Positions 1 to 9,048 of a stretch of DNA of 55,023 bases are shown one piece after another (position 1 is the first letter of the stretch; the number at the start of each line of letters is the position of its first letter). Under the pieces are notes generated by a model. The model was not told the DNA's origin and did no database searches. It saw only the letters and a list, made by a program, of their open reading frames with translations. A program made the translations under genes and the position numbers. Origin of the DNA: an uncultured Alphaproteobacteria bacterium (GTDB taxonomy: Bacteria > Pseudomonadota > Alphaproteobacteria > CAAHEQ01 > UBA3637); assembly GCA_949282845.1 (NCBI GenBank), contig CASDQF010000034.1, positions 1 to 55,023 on the forward strand, written 5' to 3'.

Positions 1-100
1 AAAAAGACAGGAAAAAAAGAAGTATGGCTGTCAACACAAAGGAAGCCAGCAAAAGTAAGCCCAATGACTTCAGTCCTTGACTTTTAAATGTAAATGTCAT
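1..100 (-). CDS. 5' end of an unknown membrane protein (partial)
   Basis: An open frame begins at an ATG (98-100, minus strand) and runs off the left edge of the window, giving 33 residues. After a short polar start (MTFTFKSQGLKS) there is one long hydrophobic stretch rich in Leu, Val and Phe, so this is a signal anchor or first membrane helix. A GAGG Shine-Dalgarno lies about 8 nt upstream. It diverges from rluD, a position where alphaproteobacteria often carry a small single-helix membrane protein, but too little is visible to name it. Confidence 0.55.
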   Translation of the reverse strand, partial: MTFTFKSQGLKSLGLLLLASFVLTAILLFFLSF

Positions 101-208
101 TCATTATCCTCTTCTTCCCAAAAGATTTCCTTTTTATTATGCGTTAAGAAAGTGAATTTTTCGTTAACAGTGCTTTCTTTTTAATGCTGCCCATGCTATG
201 ATCTGCCT

Positions 209-1132
209 ATGACGAAAACAAAATTGATGACAGCACTTGTCGACCCAGAAAATAAAGGTATGCGATTGGATAAATTCCTGAGTATTCGCTTACCTTTTTC
301 CAGGTCACGAATAGCCGCTTTGATTGAAAACGGACATGTTTTACCTTCACTTGCCGCGGACACAAAAGTCAAGCCAGGTCAAGTTTTTACAGTTAATATA
401 CCTGAAGCAATTGAAGCAACACCACGTCCTCAAAAAATCGAACTGAATATTTTATATGAAGATGCTGATTTAATTGTCATAGATAAACCGGCAGGAATGG
501 TTGTTCATCCGGGGGCCGGTAATTTTGAAGGAACTCTTGTAAATGCTCTTTTAGCACATTGCGGGAATAGCTTATCCGGTATCGGCGGCGTTAAACGACC
601 TGGTATCGTTCATCGTATAGATAAAGAAACAAGTGGTATCTTAGCTATTGCCAAAAATGATATGGCTCACCAGAAACTCTCTGAACAATTTGCCTGTCAC
701 AGTATCCAACGTGTTTATCAAGCTGTTGTTTACGGTATTCCTTTACCTCAAGGGAAAATTGAAGGAAATATCGGAAGAAGTCCTCGAAACCGTCAGAAAA
801 TGGCTATTGTTTCAACAGGTGGAAAACCCGCTGTCACACATTACAAACTCATCAAAAAACTTTATCAAGAACGAGCTGCTTTGATTGAATGTCGTCTTGA
901 AACCGGACGAACACATCAAATCCGAGTTCACATGACTTCTATCGGTCATCCCTTAGTCGGCGATAAAACATACGGAAATCCGCCAAAAGGAACTCCGGAT
1001 ATTCTACGACAATTTCCACGTCAGGCACTTCATGCTGCTGTGCTAACCTTTGTTCATCCTCGAACAGGAGAAACATTAAGCTTTTCCACTCCACTTCCGG
1101 AAGATATGTCTTGTTTAGTTAAAAATGGATAA
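209..1132 (+). CDS. rluD: Ribosomal large subunit pseudouridine synthase, RluD family
   Basis: The product converts uridines of 23S rRNA to pseudouridine (helix 69 in the RluD family) during 50S assembly. Residues 17-60 form an S4-type RNA-binding domain (RLDKFLS). The catalytic domain follows, with motif HRIDKETSG and its catalytic Asp near 138, and later the RTHQIRVH motif typical of RluA/RluD enzymes. At 307 aa the length is normal for the family. No Shine-Dalgarno precedes the ATG, while a TATGAT box ends 6 nt before it, so the mRNA may be leaderless. It converges on the next gene with a single base between stop codons. Confidence 0.93.
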   Translation: MTKTKLMTALVDPENKGMRLDKFLSIRLPFSRSRIAALIENGHVLPSLAADTKVKPGQVFTVNIPEAIEATPRPQKIELNILYEDADLIVIDKPAGMVVHPGAGNFEGTLVNALLAHCGNSLSGIGGVKRPGIVHRIDKETSGILAIAKNDMAHQKLSEQFACHSIQRVYQAVVYGIPLPQGKIEGNIGRSPRNRQKMAIVSTGGKPAVTHYKLIKKLYQERAALIECRLETGRTHQIRVHMTSIGHPLVGDKTYGNPPKGTPDILRQFPRQALHAAVLTFVHPRTGETLSFSTPLPEDMSCLVKNG

Positions 1133-1133
1133 T

Positions 1134-1907
1134 TTAACGATCTTTTTCTAACAACTTTTCCACGGCAGGATACACTTGTCCTTCTCCATGCGGCTGTGTA
1201 TGAGAATGTGGCTTTTGTTTCGGTGGAGGCATAACTCCAGCTTTCTTTAAATCTTGACGAGCAGATAACTCTTCATCAGAAAAGCGAACCGGATGTCGAC
1301 CTTCTTCAAATATTTCATAAGAACTATCGTGCCATAACTCCTTCAGATGTTGTTTCAAACGAAACAACCCTTTTTCTTTCTGATGAGAGGATTTTTCTTC
1401 CGATTTTGCAGATGATAATGTTTGTGCTTTTGACATCTGAACAGCATTTTTAATATCTAATGCGCCATTTAAAATTCGCCCTCCCAAAGCGCCGACGATA
1501 ACACTGGAAGCACCGACAGCAGCAATAGGACCAAAAATTGCAGGCAAAGCCATTGCGGTTGGAACGGCCGCACTTATTGCCATAACGGTGACAGCACTCC
1601 ATGCCGCTGTTTTCAAAATTCCGTTTGTTAAAGATGGTTTTGACTTATTATCTGTCTGAACAGGAGCTTTAACAGCATACTTTCCATTTTGATATGCTTT
1701 TTTTAAATTATTTTTTAATGGCTTTCCTATTTTCCATAAACCAACACCGCCGATACCCGCAGCTATCCCGGCGCCTATCGGACCGCCCACAATAACTGTC
1801 GAAGCATATGCGACAATACCGACCGCGGTCAGAGCACTGAGACAAAGCCCTGAAATCCCTGCTGCCATAAAAGCTTTATTACGAAATTCATCTGCTTGTC
1901 CTGACAT
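1134..1907 (-). CDS. Hypothetical Gly/Ala-rich membrane protein
   Basis: This 257-aa protein of unknown function has two long hydrophobic, Gly/Ala-rich regions (about residues 12-60 and 100-148), each able to form a helical hairpin in the membrane. A basic linker separates them, and the charged C-terminal third is Lys/Glu/His-rich with proline near the end (PPPKQKPH). The two hydrophobic halves resemble each other in composition, suggesting internal duplication. There is no cleavable signal peptide. An AAAGGGTAAAAT-type ribosome site precedes the ATG. No family was recognised. Confidence 0.7.
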   Translation of the reverse strand: MSGQADEFRNKAFMAAGISGLCLSALTAVGIVAYASTVIVGGPIGAGIAAGIGGVGLWKIGKPLKNNLKKAYQNGKYAVKAPVQTDNKSKPSLTNGILKTAAWSAVTVMAISAAVPTAMALPAIFGPIAAVGASSVIVGALGGRILNGALDIKNAVQMSKAQTLSSAKSEEKSSHQKEKGLFRLKQHLKELWHDSSYEIFEEGRHPVRFSDEELSARQDLKKAGVMPPPKQKPHSHTQPHGEGQVYPAVEKLLEKDR

Positions 1908-1977
1908 TATTTTACCCTTTCTCTTTTTAATTTATTCTATTGTATTTTATCATAAAAAAATCTATCTCACAAGATTT

Positions 1978-3705
1978 CTAACGCCCTGCTTCCACTTGCT
2001 TTAAAAGTGCCGGATTTGCACTTGGTTGTTTCTCTTGAACTTGGCTCTCTTTTTGTAAAGTGTTTTTCAAACTTTTTTGTCTCACCTCGTACTCTTCACG
2101 GCTCCAATATCTTTTACCATTGTGATAATATGCATCCGGCTTACCGTTTCGAAAAGCTTCTCCATGCCGCACACCGGCTTTCCATGATACTTCCTCTACC
2201 ACAACGGAACCTGATATCGATCGTTCCGTATGTTCAACACCATCCTTTAAACCATCCTTATAGTTCGTCCAGTTTTTACCTTGAATTTCAAGACCGTTTT
2301 TAGCTCCGTCCTTATATGTCGTCCGACGACGTAATTCTCCATTCTGAGCATACTCATAGAAAACGCCTTCTTTCCCTTCTTGATAAGCTTTTTCGGAAGA
2401 AAGAACCTGACCATTTGGTGCAAAATATTCCAAAACTTCCCCCTGAGCATTCCTTTTTTCATGAACTTGCTGATTAGGATAATAAGTTGTACTTGCACCA
2501 TCACATAAAACCGTCTTTTGTCGAACTCCGTTATTCGAATAATATGTTTCATCCAAACCAAGAGCCACATTCCCGTCCTTTATCACCGTTTTACCATCCG
2601 CCGCATAAACTTTGGCTGACAAACATTGCCCATTTTGATCGAAAGTGTTTTCAATGACTTTAACATCTTTCACAAAACCGGTTGCCGTCAATCGTCCTTC
2701 TGTATTTTCTTTTAATGCTAAACGGCTCAAAGATGTCTTTACTTCATCTTTTGAAACAGACACCCCCCAACCAGCATCCATATTTTCTTTAAAATATTCC
2801 GGCGTTAAATCCACGCCCATTTTTTCAGCAAACTGTTCAAACAACCGATCAGCCTCGTTGCTGCCTTTTTGAAAGCGAATGCTTTGAATGTTAGCGACCA
2901 AATTTCGAGCGCTTTGTTGATCATAAACGATATTCCAATCCCCAACAACTTTGTAAGCTTTTCCTGTTTCGTTACGGCCAAAAAGATTTAACGGAACTTG
3001 ATACAGCGGCATATTTTGATCTTCCCACAGAACCTTTGCTAATTCAGTCTTTGCATAACGAACTGCTTTCTCAGTATCTCCATTAAATTTTTCTTCTCCT
3101 GCCTCTTTAAAATCTTGATAAAGAGGAAGTAATGCGACAAACATATCTCCTTTTTGCGTCGTCATATTTTTTTCATCTGCCATGACAGTATCCTGCAGCT
3201 TAGTCTCTAACTCCAGCAATTTTCCGGCGATAAAAGCGTCTTTCAAATTATCATATACGATTGTATGACCATTGATTTCTCGTTTTGTTTGCACATCATG
3301 TGTCAATTCATGCCCTAAAGCAACTTCATCAACATCTCGATAATTTAAATTAAGCGTAACACCCTGCATCGAACCTTGATAAAGAGCTCCCATTCCATGC
3401 TCTAAATAGCCGAATCTTAGAGGAACTTTTTCTCCTGTCCGATGATAAGTTTCTTCCAAAGAAGTCTGCACTTTACGCCCTTCGGCTGTCTGACCCAGTT
3501 TTTGATAATAATCCCATAACTTTTCTTTATCTTTTTCCGTTCCAAACAGCTGAACAGGTGCTTTTTCTTTAGCATAATCTGTATAAGTTTGCGTGATGAC
3601 CGGACCACGCGGTACTTCATGCTTCTCCGCAGCAAAGGATGGCTCTGCGAAAAGCATTGAGCTCGCAGCAATTCCCGTTAACAAAACTTGCTTAAAGCGA
3701 TCCAT
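1978..3705 (-). CDS. Exported putative metallopeptidase with C-terminal MORN-type repeats
   Basis: This 575-aa protein starts with a signal peptide (cleavage probably after SFAA, near residue 26). A HELTH sequence at residues 132-136 matches the zinc-binding HExxH motif of gluzincin-type peptidases. The downstream helix LLELETKL could supply the third ligand, in the manner of DUF6782-like putative metallopeptidases; that assignment is inference. From about residue 350 to 540 there are tandem YYxNG/KxG repeats of the MORN_2 (YwqK antitoxin-like) type, for example YYPNQQ, YFAPNGQ, YEYAQNGE and YYHNGK. A Gln/Lys-rich tail ends the protein. It appears to be a separate transcription unit. Substrate unknown. 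Confidence 0.75.
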   Translation of the reverse strand: MDRFKQVLLTGIAASSMLFAEPSFAAEKHEVPRGPVITQTYTDYAKEKAPVQLFGTEKDKEKLWDYYQKLGQTAEGRKVQTSLEETYHRTGEKVPLRFGYLEHGMGALYQGSMQGVTLNLNYRDVDEVALGHELTHDVQTKREINGHTIVYDNLKDAFIAGKLLELETKLQDTVMADEKNMTTQKGDMFVALLPLYQDFKEAGEEKFNGDTEKAVRYAKTELAKVLWEDQNMPLYQVPLNLFGRNETGKAYKVVGDWNIVYDQQSARNLVANIQSIRFQKGSNEADRLFEQFAEKMGVDLTPEYFKENMDAGWGVSVSKDEVKTSLSRLALKENTEGRLTATGFVKDVKVIENTFDQNGQCLSAKVYAADGKTVIKDGNVALGLDETYYSNNGVRQKTVLCDGASTTYYPNQQVHEKRNAQGEVLEYFAPNGQVLSSEKAYQEGKEGVFYEYAQNGELRRRTTYKDGAKNGLEIQGKNWTNYKDGLKDGVEHTERSISGSVVVEEVSWKAGVRHGEAFRNGKPDAYYHNGKRYWSREEYEVRQKSLKNTLQKESQVQEKQPSANPALLKQVEAGR

Positions 3706-3775
3706 TTCATCACCTCTTAAGCTTTATTATACTTCAAAAAGCTTTAAAAATCAAATTTATCTCTTCCAAAAATAA

Positions 3776-4378
3776 TTAATATTTCTTGGGAAAATACTCT
3801 TTGCCAACTTGCCACAAATATTGATCTATTTGTTTTAAATTAAATTTATCAAGATGATAAAATGATTGAAAATCTAAAAGGATTTTTTTGAATTTAGGAT
3901 AGTTTTTTAAATCAATATTTTCAAAATCAGAAAATTTATCTTTTTTCTTAAAATATCTTAAAACGATTTCAACATAACTATCATAAATTGGAAAATCAAC
4001 CGGCTTATGATGACTACAATACTTTGTCGCAAAAGAATAAAAATTTTTTATTTTTCCTGAAATCTCTACTTTTTTTATATCATCGACAAGAGACATATCT
4101 TTTTTCTCTAACCGACAATCTATATTCAATTGTTGTATATGTTTTGCAACAGGAAATACAGAAAAGATGTTTGTACTGTAAAAGTCATTAAGAACAGATA
4201 CTTTTAATAAAATATCACTCATATCCTTATTATTTGGACAAAGCTGCCTAAACAATTTATTCAAGGCATTTTCCTGAAGATTATAGTTTTCTAATTCATT
4301 CCAACGAAGCAAAAAAAATTCTACTTGCTCTAACGAAGGGTTCGGAACATTTATCGTTTCATAGTGCATTTTACACAA
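3776..4378 (-). CDS. Hypothetical 200-aa protein, possibly OGG-like helix-hairpin-helix fold
   Basis: A cytoplasmic, helical, Lys/Phe-rich protein with no signal peptide or membrane segment. The segment around residues 118-140 (SFATKYCSHHKP, then FPIYDSYV) resembles the conserved core of small stand-alone proteins sometimes described as having an 8-oxoguanine-glycosylase (OGG) fold. That relation is from memory and is tentative. The gene is more AT-rich than its neighbours and stands alone between the peptidase gene and tRNA-Gln, which suggests acquisition by transfer. A second in-frame ATG at codon 4 is an alternative start. Confidence 0.6.
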   Translation of the reverse strand: MCKMHYETINVPNPSLEQVEFFLLRWNELENYNLQENALNKLFRQLCPNNKDMSDILLKVSVLNDFYSTNIFSVFPVAKHIQQLNIDCRLEKKDMSLVDDIKKVEISGKIKNFYSFATKYCSHHKPVDFPIYDSYVEIVLRYFKKKDKFSDFENIDLKNYPKFKKILLDFQSFYHLDKFNLKQIDQYLWQVGKEYFPKKY

Positions 4379-4491
4379 TCTCCTTAAATTAGGTTGCGCT
4401 TATTGCTATTATATAATCTAATCATTTTAGAAGCTACTTATAAAGTAACGCTACACAAAATATTAAAACAATTTTTAGGTAATTTAAAATC

Positions 4492-4565
4492 TGGCTGGGG
4501 TACCTGGACTCGAACCAAGACTGACGGAATCAGAATCCGCTGTCCTACCATTAGACGATACCCCA
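4492..4565 (-). tRNA. tRNA-Gln (anticodon CTG)
   Basis: A full cloverleaf is visible on the minus strand. The acceptor TGGGGTA pairs with TACCCCA, the discriminator is G, and CCA is encoded. The D-arm is present. The anticodon stem GCGGA/TCCGT has loop TTCTGAT, giving anticodon CTG that reads CAG. The T-arm contains GGTTCGAGTCC. Confidence 0.95.
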
Positions 4566-4606
4566 ATAATTAAAAAACATATACATCTTTTTCCCAAAAA
4601 AAGCAA

Positions 4607-4640
4607 TAAAAAAAACGGCTCCTCAAAAAAGAAGCCGTTT
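4607..4640 (-). terminator. Rho-independent terminator of the 137-aa exported protein gene
   Basis: On the minus strand AACGGCT and AGCCGTT form a stem (arms 4633-4639 and 4614-4620) around an A/T-rich loop and are followed by a run of eight T. It lies just after the stop codon at 4657. Confidence 0.85.
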
Positions 4641-4656
4641 CCAAATCCCTCTTTTC

Positions 4657-5070
4657 TTATTTAGAGGTTAAAATCGGCGTTAAATCTTTTGTATCCGCTT
4701 GAAACTTTTTAATCCATGGGGTAAAGCAAGCTTTGGCATCTTCCCCTTTAAAGTTCTCATTAAACGTTGTCGGGTTTGACAAGAGACCTTTTTCAAGCAA
4801 ACACGGCCAAGTCATCTCTGCCAACTCTTTATCTTTAACACGGCTAGCTAACGCTGTAACATAAGCCGTGATTTTATCGTCTGAAATGCCCTTTTGCTTC
4901 AAGGTGATAACAGCGCTTTTAAAAAATCCTTGGAGAAAATCGACATAAAACACTTGTTGCATTTTACCTTCATCTTCTGCGCTGGGCTTTACAGTCGAAG
5001 CCGGTGCTGCCGAAGCGCTAAAGGCGCCAAAAAGAGCAACCAGCATTAAACTAAAAATAATTTTTTTCAT
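4657..5070 (-). CDS. Small exported protein of unknown function
   Basis: This 137-aa protein has a clear signal peptide (MKKIIFSLMLVALFGAFSASA, cleaved near residue 21-22). The mature part is about 115 residues and mostly helical, with two cysteines (in WPCLL and KACFTP) that could form a disulfide in the periplasm. A GGAGA ribosome site lies upstream and its own terminator follows, so it is a single-gene unit. No family was recognised; the spacing of conserved Trp, Cys and Pro suggests a small helical periplasmic domain. Confidence 0.75.
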   Translation of the reverse strand: MKKIIFSLMLVALFGAFSASAAPASTVKPSAEDEGKMQQVFYVDFLQGFFKSAVITLKQKGISDDKITAYVTALASRVKDKELAEMTWPCLLEKGLLSNPTTFNENFKGEDAKACFTPWIKKFQADTKDLTPILTSK

Positions 5071-5146
5071 GTTTTATCTCCTTTTTTGTCTTTTTGTTTA
5101 CTATAGCTTATTCTTTTTCATTTGAAAAGAATAAAATAAAAAGAAA

Positions 5147-5728
5147 TTAAAATGGTAATGTCTCACCTTTTTCTTTAAAGAAACGTAAGCCTAATAAAAT
5201 AGAGTAAACATCAAATAAAGACTGATGTTCATGCCCAGAAGGCATCGGCAAGCCTAAAAAGGTTGTAATAGCTCCGGTGCTCACATTCCCTGAATAAATA
5301 TAACCGTACTTTTTATACATTTCCAAAAACCAAGGAAATAAATTATGAAACTCTAATTTAACAAATTCGTTTCCCAATCCATGAGCTAATAAATTTTCGC
5401 GCAAAACTGCTCCATCTCCCAATAAAACAGAAACGCCCGCTTGATCTTGTGAATAAGAATAGCAAGGATACCTCTCATCGAAAGCAACGAATTGTTTCCA
5501 GGCTTCTAAAAAAGGGATTCCTTTACTTGCTAAATCCTGATCTGTTAGTCCGGTTAAACGAATAAACGAGTCTGGTAATTCTTTTGTTTGTTCGGGCTTC
5601 ACCAAAGCATCAAAAGTATTATTTACAACTAATTTATCTGCATCCAACTTTAAAGCACTCAATCGAATCAGCTCTTTTGAACCTGAGCCCATTATAAATT
5701 CTGTATCAAAAAGAATGACTGTTTTCAT
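5147..5728 (-). CDS. DEDDh-type 3'-5' exonuclease
   Basis: The four acidic and histidine positions of the RNase T/DnaQ fold can be picked out. The N-terminal motif FDTEF supplies Asp and Glu (residues 8-10). A middle acidic motif lies in the YSYSQDQA region. The C-terminal motif is SGHEHQSLFDVYS, with H then D five residues later, as in DEDDh nucleases. At 193 aa this is one catalytic domain with no polymerase or accessory part, closest in style to KapD/ERI-1-like exonucleases. It probably trims RNA or single-stranded DNA 3' ends in the cytoplasm; the substrate cannot be told from sequence. Confidence 0.75.
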   Translation of the reverse strand: MKTVILFDTEFIMGSGSKELIRLSALKLDADKLVVNNTFDALVKPEQTKELPDSFIRLTGLTDQDLASKGIPFLEAWKQFVAFDERYPCYSYSQDQAGVSVLLGDGAVLRENLLAHGLGNEFVKLEFHNLFPWFLEMYKKYGYIYSGNVSTGAITTFLGLPMPSGHEHQSLFDVYSILLGLRFFKEKGETLPF

Positions 5729-5870
5729 GTTTTTACCCTGTTCTTCATATATAATAAGTGAAAAATATGAAAAATCAACGACAAATTATGATAACATTTT
5801 TATTTTTTTCTTTTCATTTAAGCCAAAAGTGTCTTAGTCTAGAAAAAAGAACCGTTTAAAGGAGGAGAAA

Positions 5871-7850
5871 ATGAAATACACAAAATTATTTGAACCAGGC
5901 AAAATTGCTCATCTAGAAATCAAAAACCGCATGGCAATGGTAGCTTTAGCTATGGGGGTGGCAGACAGAGACCAAAGCATTGGTAAAAATTTTATGGCCT
6001 ATCTGATGGAACGAGCTAAAGGAGGCGTTGGGCTAATGTTTTTAGAAAATACCCGTGTTGACGATATTCACGGTGTTGCAGCTCAGTGCCAAGCCAGTGT
6101 TGCTCGAGATGATTTGATTCCTTCTTTAAAAAATGCTGTCGATAAAATTCATGCAGAAGGTGTTAAAATTTTCACCCAACTTCACCATCCTGGTCGAGAA
6201 ACTTTTACTTATTTGAATGGAAATGAGCCTTTATGGTCTTCGTCTAATAAATCTTGTGGTGTTTGCCAACAACCGACACATGAAATGACTACAAGCGAAG
6301 TAGAAGAAGTTATTGATAAGTTTATTCAAGGAGCTGTTCGTTCCCAAAAAGCCGGATTTGATGGCGTAGAACTCCATGCGGCGCACGGATATCTGATTTC
6401 TCAATTTCTAAGTCCTTATACAAATCAGAGAACAGATAGATTTGGCGGTAGTTTTAAAGGTCGTTTTGAATTTATTAAAGAAATCATTCTTGGCATTCAA
6501 CAAGCATGTGGAAAAGACTATCCCATTTCCGTTCGTCTAACGGTCGATGAATTATTAGCACCGAATGGTGTTAAAGAATACCTTACTTTAGAAGAAGGAC
6601 TACGTGTTGCTCAAGAACTTGAAAAATTAGGTATCGCTGTTTTAAATGTCTCTAATGGCATTTATGAATCTTTCAACTCTTTATCGGAACCTATTACTTA
6701 CCCTCAAGGTTGTCGAACAGAGTTAATTCGGACTATTCGAAAAGGTGTGAACTTACCGATTATTGCGGTCAACATGGTTAAAGAACCATGGTTCGCCGAA
6801 CAAATGCTCAAAGAAGGTTTAGTCGATTTTGTCGGATTGGGACGAGCATTAGTCGCCGATCCGGAATGGCCTTTAAAAGCCTATGAAGAACGAGAAGATG
6901 AGATCAATCGTTGTATTTCTTGTAATTTCTGCTTTGAAACTTTGGTCAGCGACACAATCCCCGGAAAAGGACCCGTTAAATGTGCCGTTAATGCCCGAGC
7001 CGCACGAGAAGCTTTGTATCCTTCTTTTGACAAAAATGGGGCCGGTCGCATCGTCGCCGTCATTGGAGCAGGTGTCGCCGGTTTAGAAGCTGCACGTGTC
7101 CTAGCTCTACGTGGGTTTACACCTGTCGTCCTGGAAAAAGAACATCAAGTGGGCGGACAAATTAATATTGCAAATAAACCTCCTTTAAAAGACAAAATTA
7201 ATTGGATTGTTGATTGGGAATTAAAACAATTATCTCTTTTGGGCGTAGAAATTAAAACAAGTGTTGTCGTAGATGCAAATTATCTAGAGAAAATGCATCC
7301 TTATGCTATTCTTCTGGCAACTGGCGCAGTTCCTATTCGCCCTCAAAATATTCCAGGCATAAACGGAGCAAATGTATTCACGGTTGATGAAGTTCTGAAT
7401 GGAAATCGAGATTTGGAAAATCGTCGGATTGCTTTAATCGGAACAGGCTCAACCGGTCTTGAGGTCGCCGAATTTTTAGCTGAAAGAGGCAATACACTTA
7501 CATTGATTGAAATGAAAGATAGTATTGGTAAAGATGTTTACGTTCAACATTACTTGGATGCTATGGATAAATTAAAGAAATATGATATTCAAAAACTACC
7601 GTCTCACCAATTAAAAGAAATTAAACCGACACAAGTTATTGTCACAAATCTTTTAACACAAACAGACGAAACATATAATACTGATGCTGTTGTTTTAGCT
7701 CTTGGCGTTAAACCGCTCAATGAGTTGGAAACAGTGGCAAAACAAATTTCAAACCATGTTTATGTCATTGGAGATGCAAAAGAACCTGGTCGAATTGAAT
7801 CCGCTATCCGAACAGCCTTTGAAGCCGCTTACAATTTGCCGGTTGAATAA
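5871..7850 (+). CDS. FadH/enoate-reductase-type NADH:flavin oxidoreductase
   Basis: A 659-aa iron-sulfur flavoenzyme of the 2,4-dienoyl-CoA reductase/2-enoate reductase/trimethylamine dehydrogenase group. Residues 1-330 form an old-yellow-enzyme TIM barrel that binds FMN (HAAHGYLISQFLSP motif). Next is the 4Fe-4S cysteine cluster CISCNFC plus a later Cys in KCAVN. Two Rossmann motifs for FAD and NAD(P)H follow (VIGAGVAGLEAA near 393 and IGTGSTGLEVAEF near 523). It reduces an activated C=C bond using electrons from NAD(P)H; the substrate is not evident. A strong AAAGGAGG site precedes the ATG. No beta-oxidation genes are nearby, so the call stays at family level. Confidence 0.85.
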   Translation: MKYTKLFEPGKIAHLEIKNRMAMVALAMGVADRDQSIGKNFMAYLMERAKGGVGLMFLENTRVDDIHGVAAQCQASVARDDLIPSLKNAVDKIHAEGVKIFTQLHHPGRETFTYLNGNEPLWSSSNKSCGVCQQPTHEMTTSEVEEVIDKFIQGAVRSQKAGFDGVELHAAHGYLISQFLSPYTNQRTDRFGGSFKGRFEFIKEIILGIQQACGKDYPISVRLTVDELLAPNGVKEYLTLEEGLRVAQELEKLGIAVLNVSNGIYESFNSLSEPITYPQGCRTELIRTIRKGVNLPIIAVNMVKEPWFAEQMLKEGLVDFVGLGRALVADPEWPLKAYEEREDEINRCISCNFCFETLVSDTIPGKGPVKCAVNARAAREALYPSFDKNGAGRIVAVIGAGVAGLEAARVLALRGFTPVVLEKEHQVGGQINIANKPPLKDKINWIVDWELKQLSLLGVEIKTSVVVDANYLEKMHPYAILLATGAVPIRPQNIPGINGANVFTVDEVLNGNRDLENRRIALIGTGSTGLEVAEFLAERGNTLTLIEMKDSIGKDVYVQHYLDAMDKLKKYDIQKLPSHQLKEIKPTQVIVTNLLTQTDETYNTDAVVLALGVKPLNELETVAKQISNHVYVIGDAKEPGRIESAIRTAFEAAYNLPVE

Positions 7851-7867
7851 ACTAACTAAAGGGCTAG

Positions 7868-7907
7868 AAAGAGCGCTTTTTCGTTGACACATGAAAAGCG
7901 CTCTTTT
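7868..7907. terminator. Bidirectional terminator after the flavin oxidoreductase
   Basis: AAAGAGCGCTTTT (7868-7880) and AAAAGCGCTCTTTT (7894-7907) form a long stem around a 13-nt loop, with T-runs on both sides. It separates the reductase gene from the lipid-transport operon, whose first ATG is only 29 nt further on. Confidence 0.85.
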
Positions 7908-7935
7908 AAACTATTTATAAAAGAAAGGCTGGAAA

Positions 7936-9048
7936 ATGAGCTTAGACTACATTTTAACTCAAAAACGTCTCACCCTTTTATTAAAAGGGGATTTCTTGAG
8001 TTATGATGATATACAAGCCAAAAATAAACTGTTTCAAGAAATCAAAAAACATCACCCAACACGTATTGATATTAAAGCTCAAGATTTAGGAAAGTGGGAT
8101 TCGTCGTTGGTTATTATTTTATTTGAACTTCAAAAATTAGCTCTTAAAAAAGATATCTCTTTTCAAACAGATACTCTACCGCAGGGTTTAAAGAAGCTTC
8201 TTGATTTGGCTTTTGCTGTCCGACCGAAAACAACAACACAATCTGCTCTTCATATTGATTTCTTAGAAACGATAGGTAGTTTGGCATATGACTTTTATGA
8301 CACCTTCAAACGTGGTTTAAATTTCATTCATAAAACCCTAAAATCAATCAACCGTTTTATTGTCGGCAAAGCAATTATGCGCCGCATTGATTTATGGTTC
8401 GCTTTAGAAGACGCCGGGCCTAAAGCTATCGGAATTGTTTCTCTCATCAGTTTCATGGTCGGCTTAATTTTAGCTTTTGTCGGCGCTATTCAACTGAAAT
8501 CTTTTGGTGCTCAGATTTATGTTGCCAGTCTTGTTTCAATCGGCATGACACGTATTATGGGCGCTATTATGACAGGTATCATTATGGCTGGTCGTACGGG
8601 AGCCTCTTATGCGGCAACTATTGGAACAATGCAAGTTAACGAAGAATTAGATGCATTAAAAACAATGGGCTTTTCCAGAACTGATTTTCTGGTTTTACCG
8701 CGAATTTTAGCGCTCACTTTAACAATGCCTCTTTTAACAATGCTTTCTGATTTTATGGGGATACTGGGAGGTGCGGCGGTCGGTGTCTTTATGTTGGATA
8801 TTTCTCCGCAAGAATATTGGCAATATTCTGTTGATGCCTTTGACTTAACCAATTTTTTTGTTGGGCTTTTTCATGGTCTTGTTTTTGGATGGGTTATTGC
8901 TTTGTGTGGATGTTATTATGGTATTTACTCCGGTCGAAATGCCGACGGGGTCGGAATAGCGACAACAAAAGCTGTCGTATCGGCTATTGTTTGGATGATT
9001 GTAATGACAGGTATCATCACATGGATATGTGAGGTAATAGGCATATGA
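7936..9048 (+). CDS. mlaE: MlaE-type ABC permease with N-terminal STAS-like domain
   Basis: Inner-membrane permease of an Mla-type phospholipid/hydrophobe transporter. Residues 1-110 are soluble and resemble a STAS (MlaB-like) domain fused to the N-terminus, as in many non-enteric permeases of this family. The remaining about 250 residues carry the MlaE transmembrane core, with the conserved stretch IMAGRTGASYAATIGTMQV and following ELDAL. At 370 aa the size fits the STAS-fused form. It is the first gene of a four-gene operon; its stop overlaps the start of the ATPase gene by 4 bp, indicating translational coupling. Confidence 0.9.
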   Translation: MSLDYILTQKRLTLLLKGDFLSYDDIQAKNKLFQEIKKHHPTRIDIKAQDLGKWDSSLVIILFELQKLALKKDISFQTDTLPQGLKKLLDLAFAVRPKTTTQSALHIDFLETIGSLAYDFYDTFKRGLNFIHKTLKSINRFIVGKAIMRRIDLWFALEDAGPKAIGIVSLISFMVGLILAFVGAIQLKSFGAQIYVASLVSIGMTRIMGAIMTGIIMAGRTGASYAATIGTMQVNEELDALKTMGFSRTDFLVLPRILALTLTMPLLTMLSDFMGILGGAAVGVFMLDISPQEYWQYSVDAFDLTNFFVGLFHGLVFGWVIALCGCYYGIYSGRNADGVGIATTKAVVSAIVWMIVMTGIITWICEVIGI

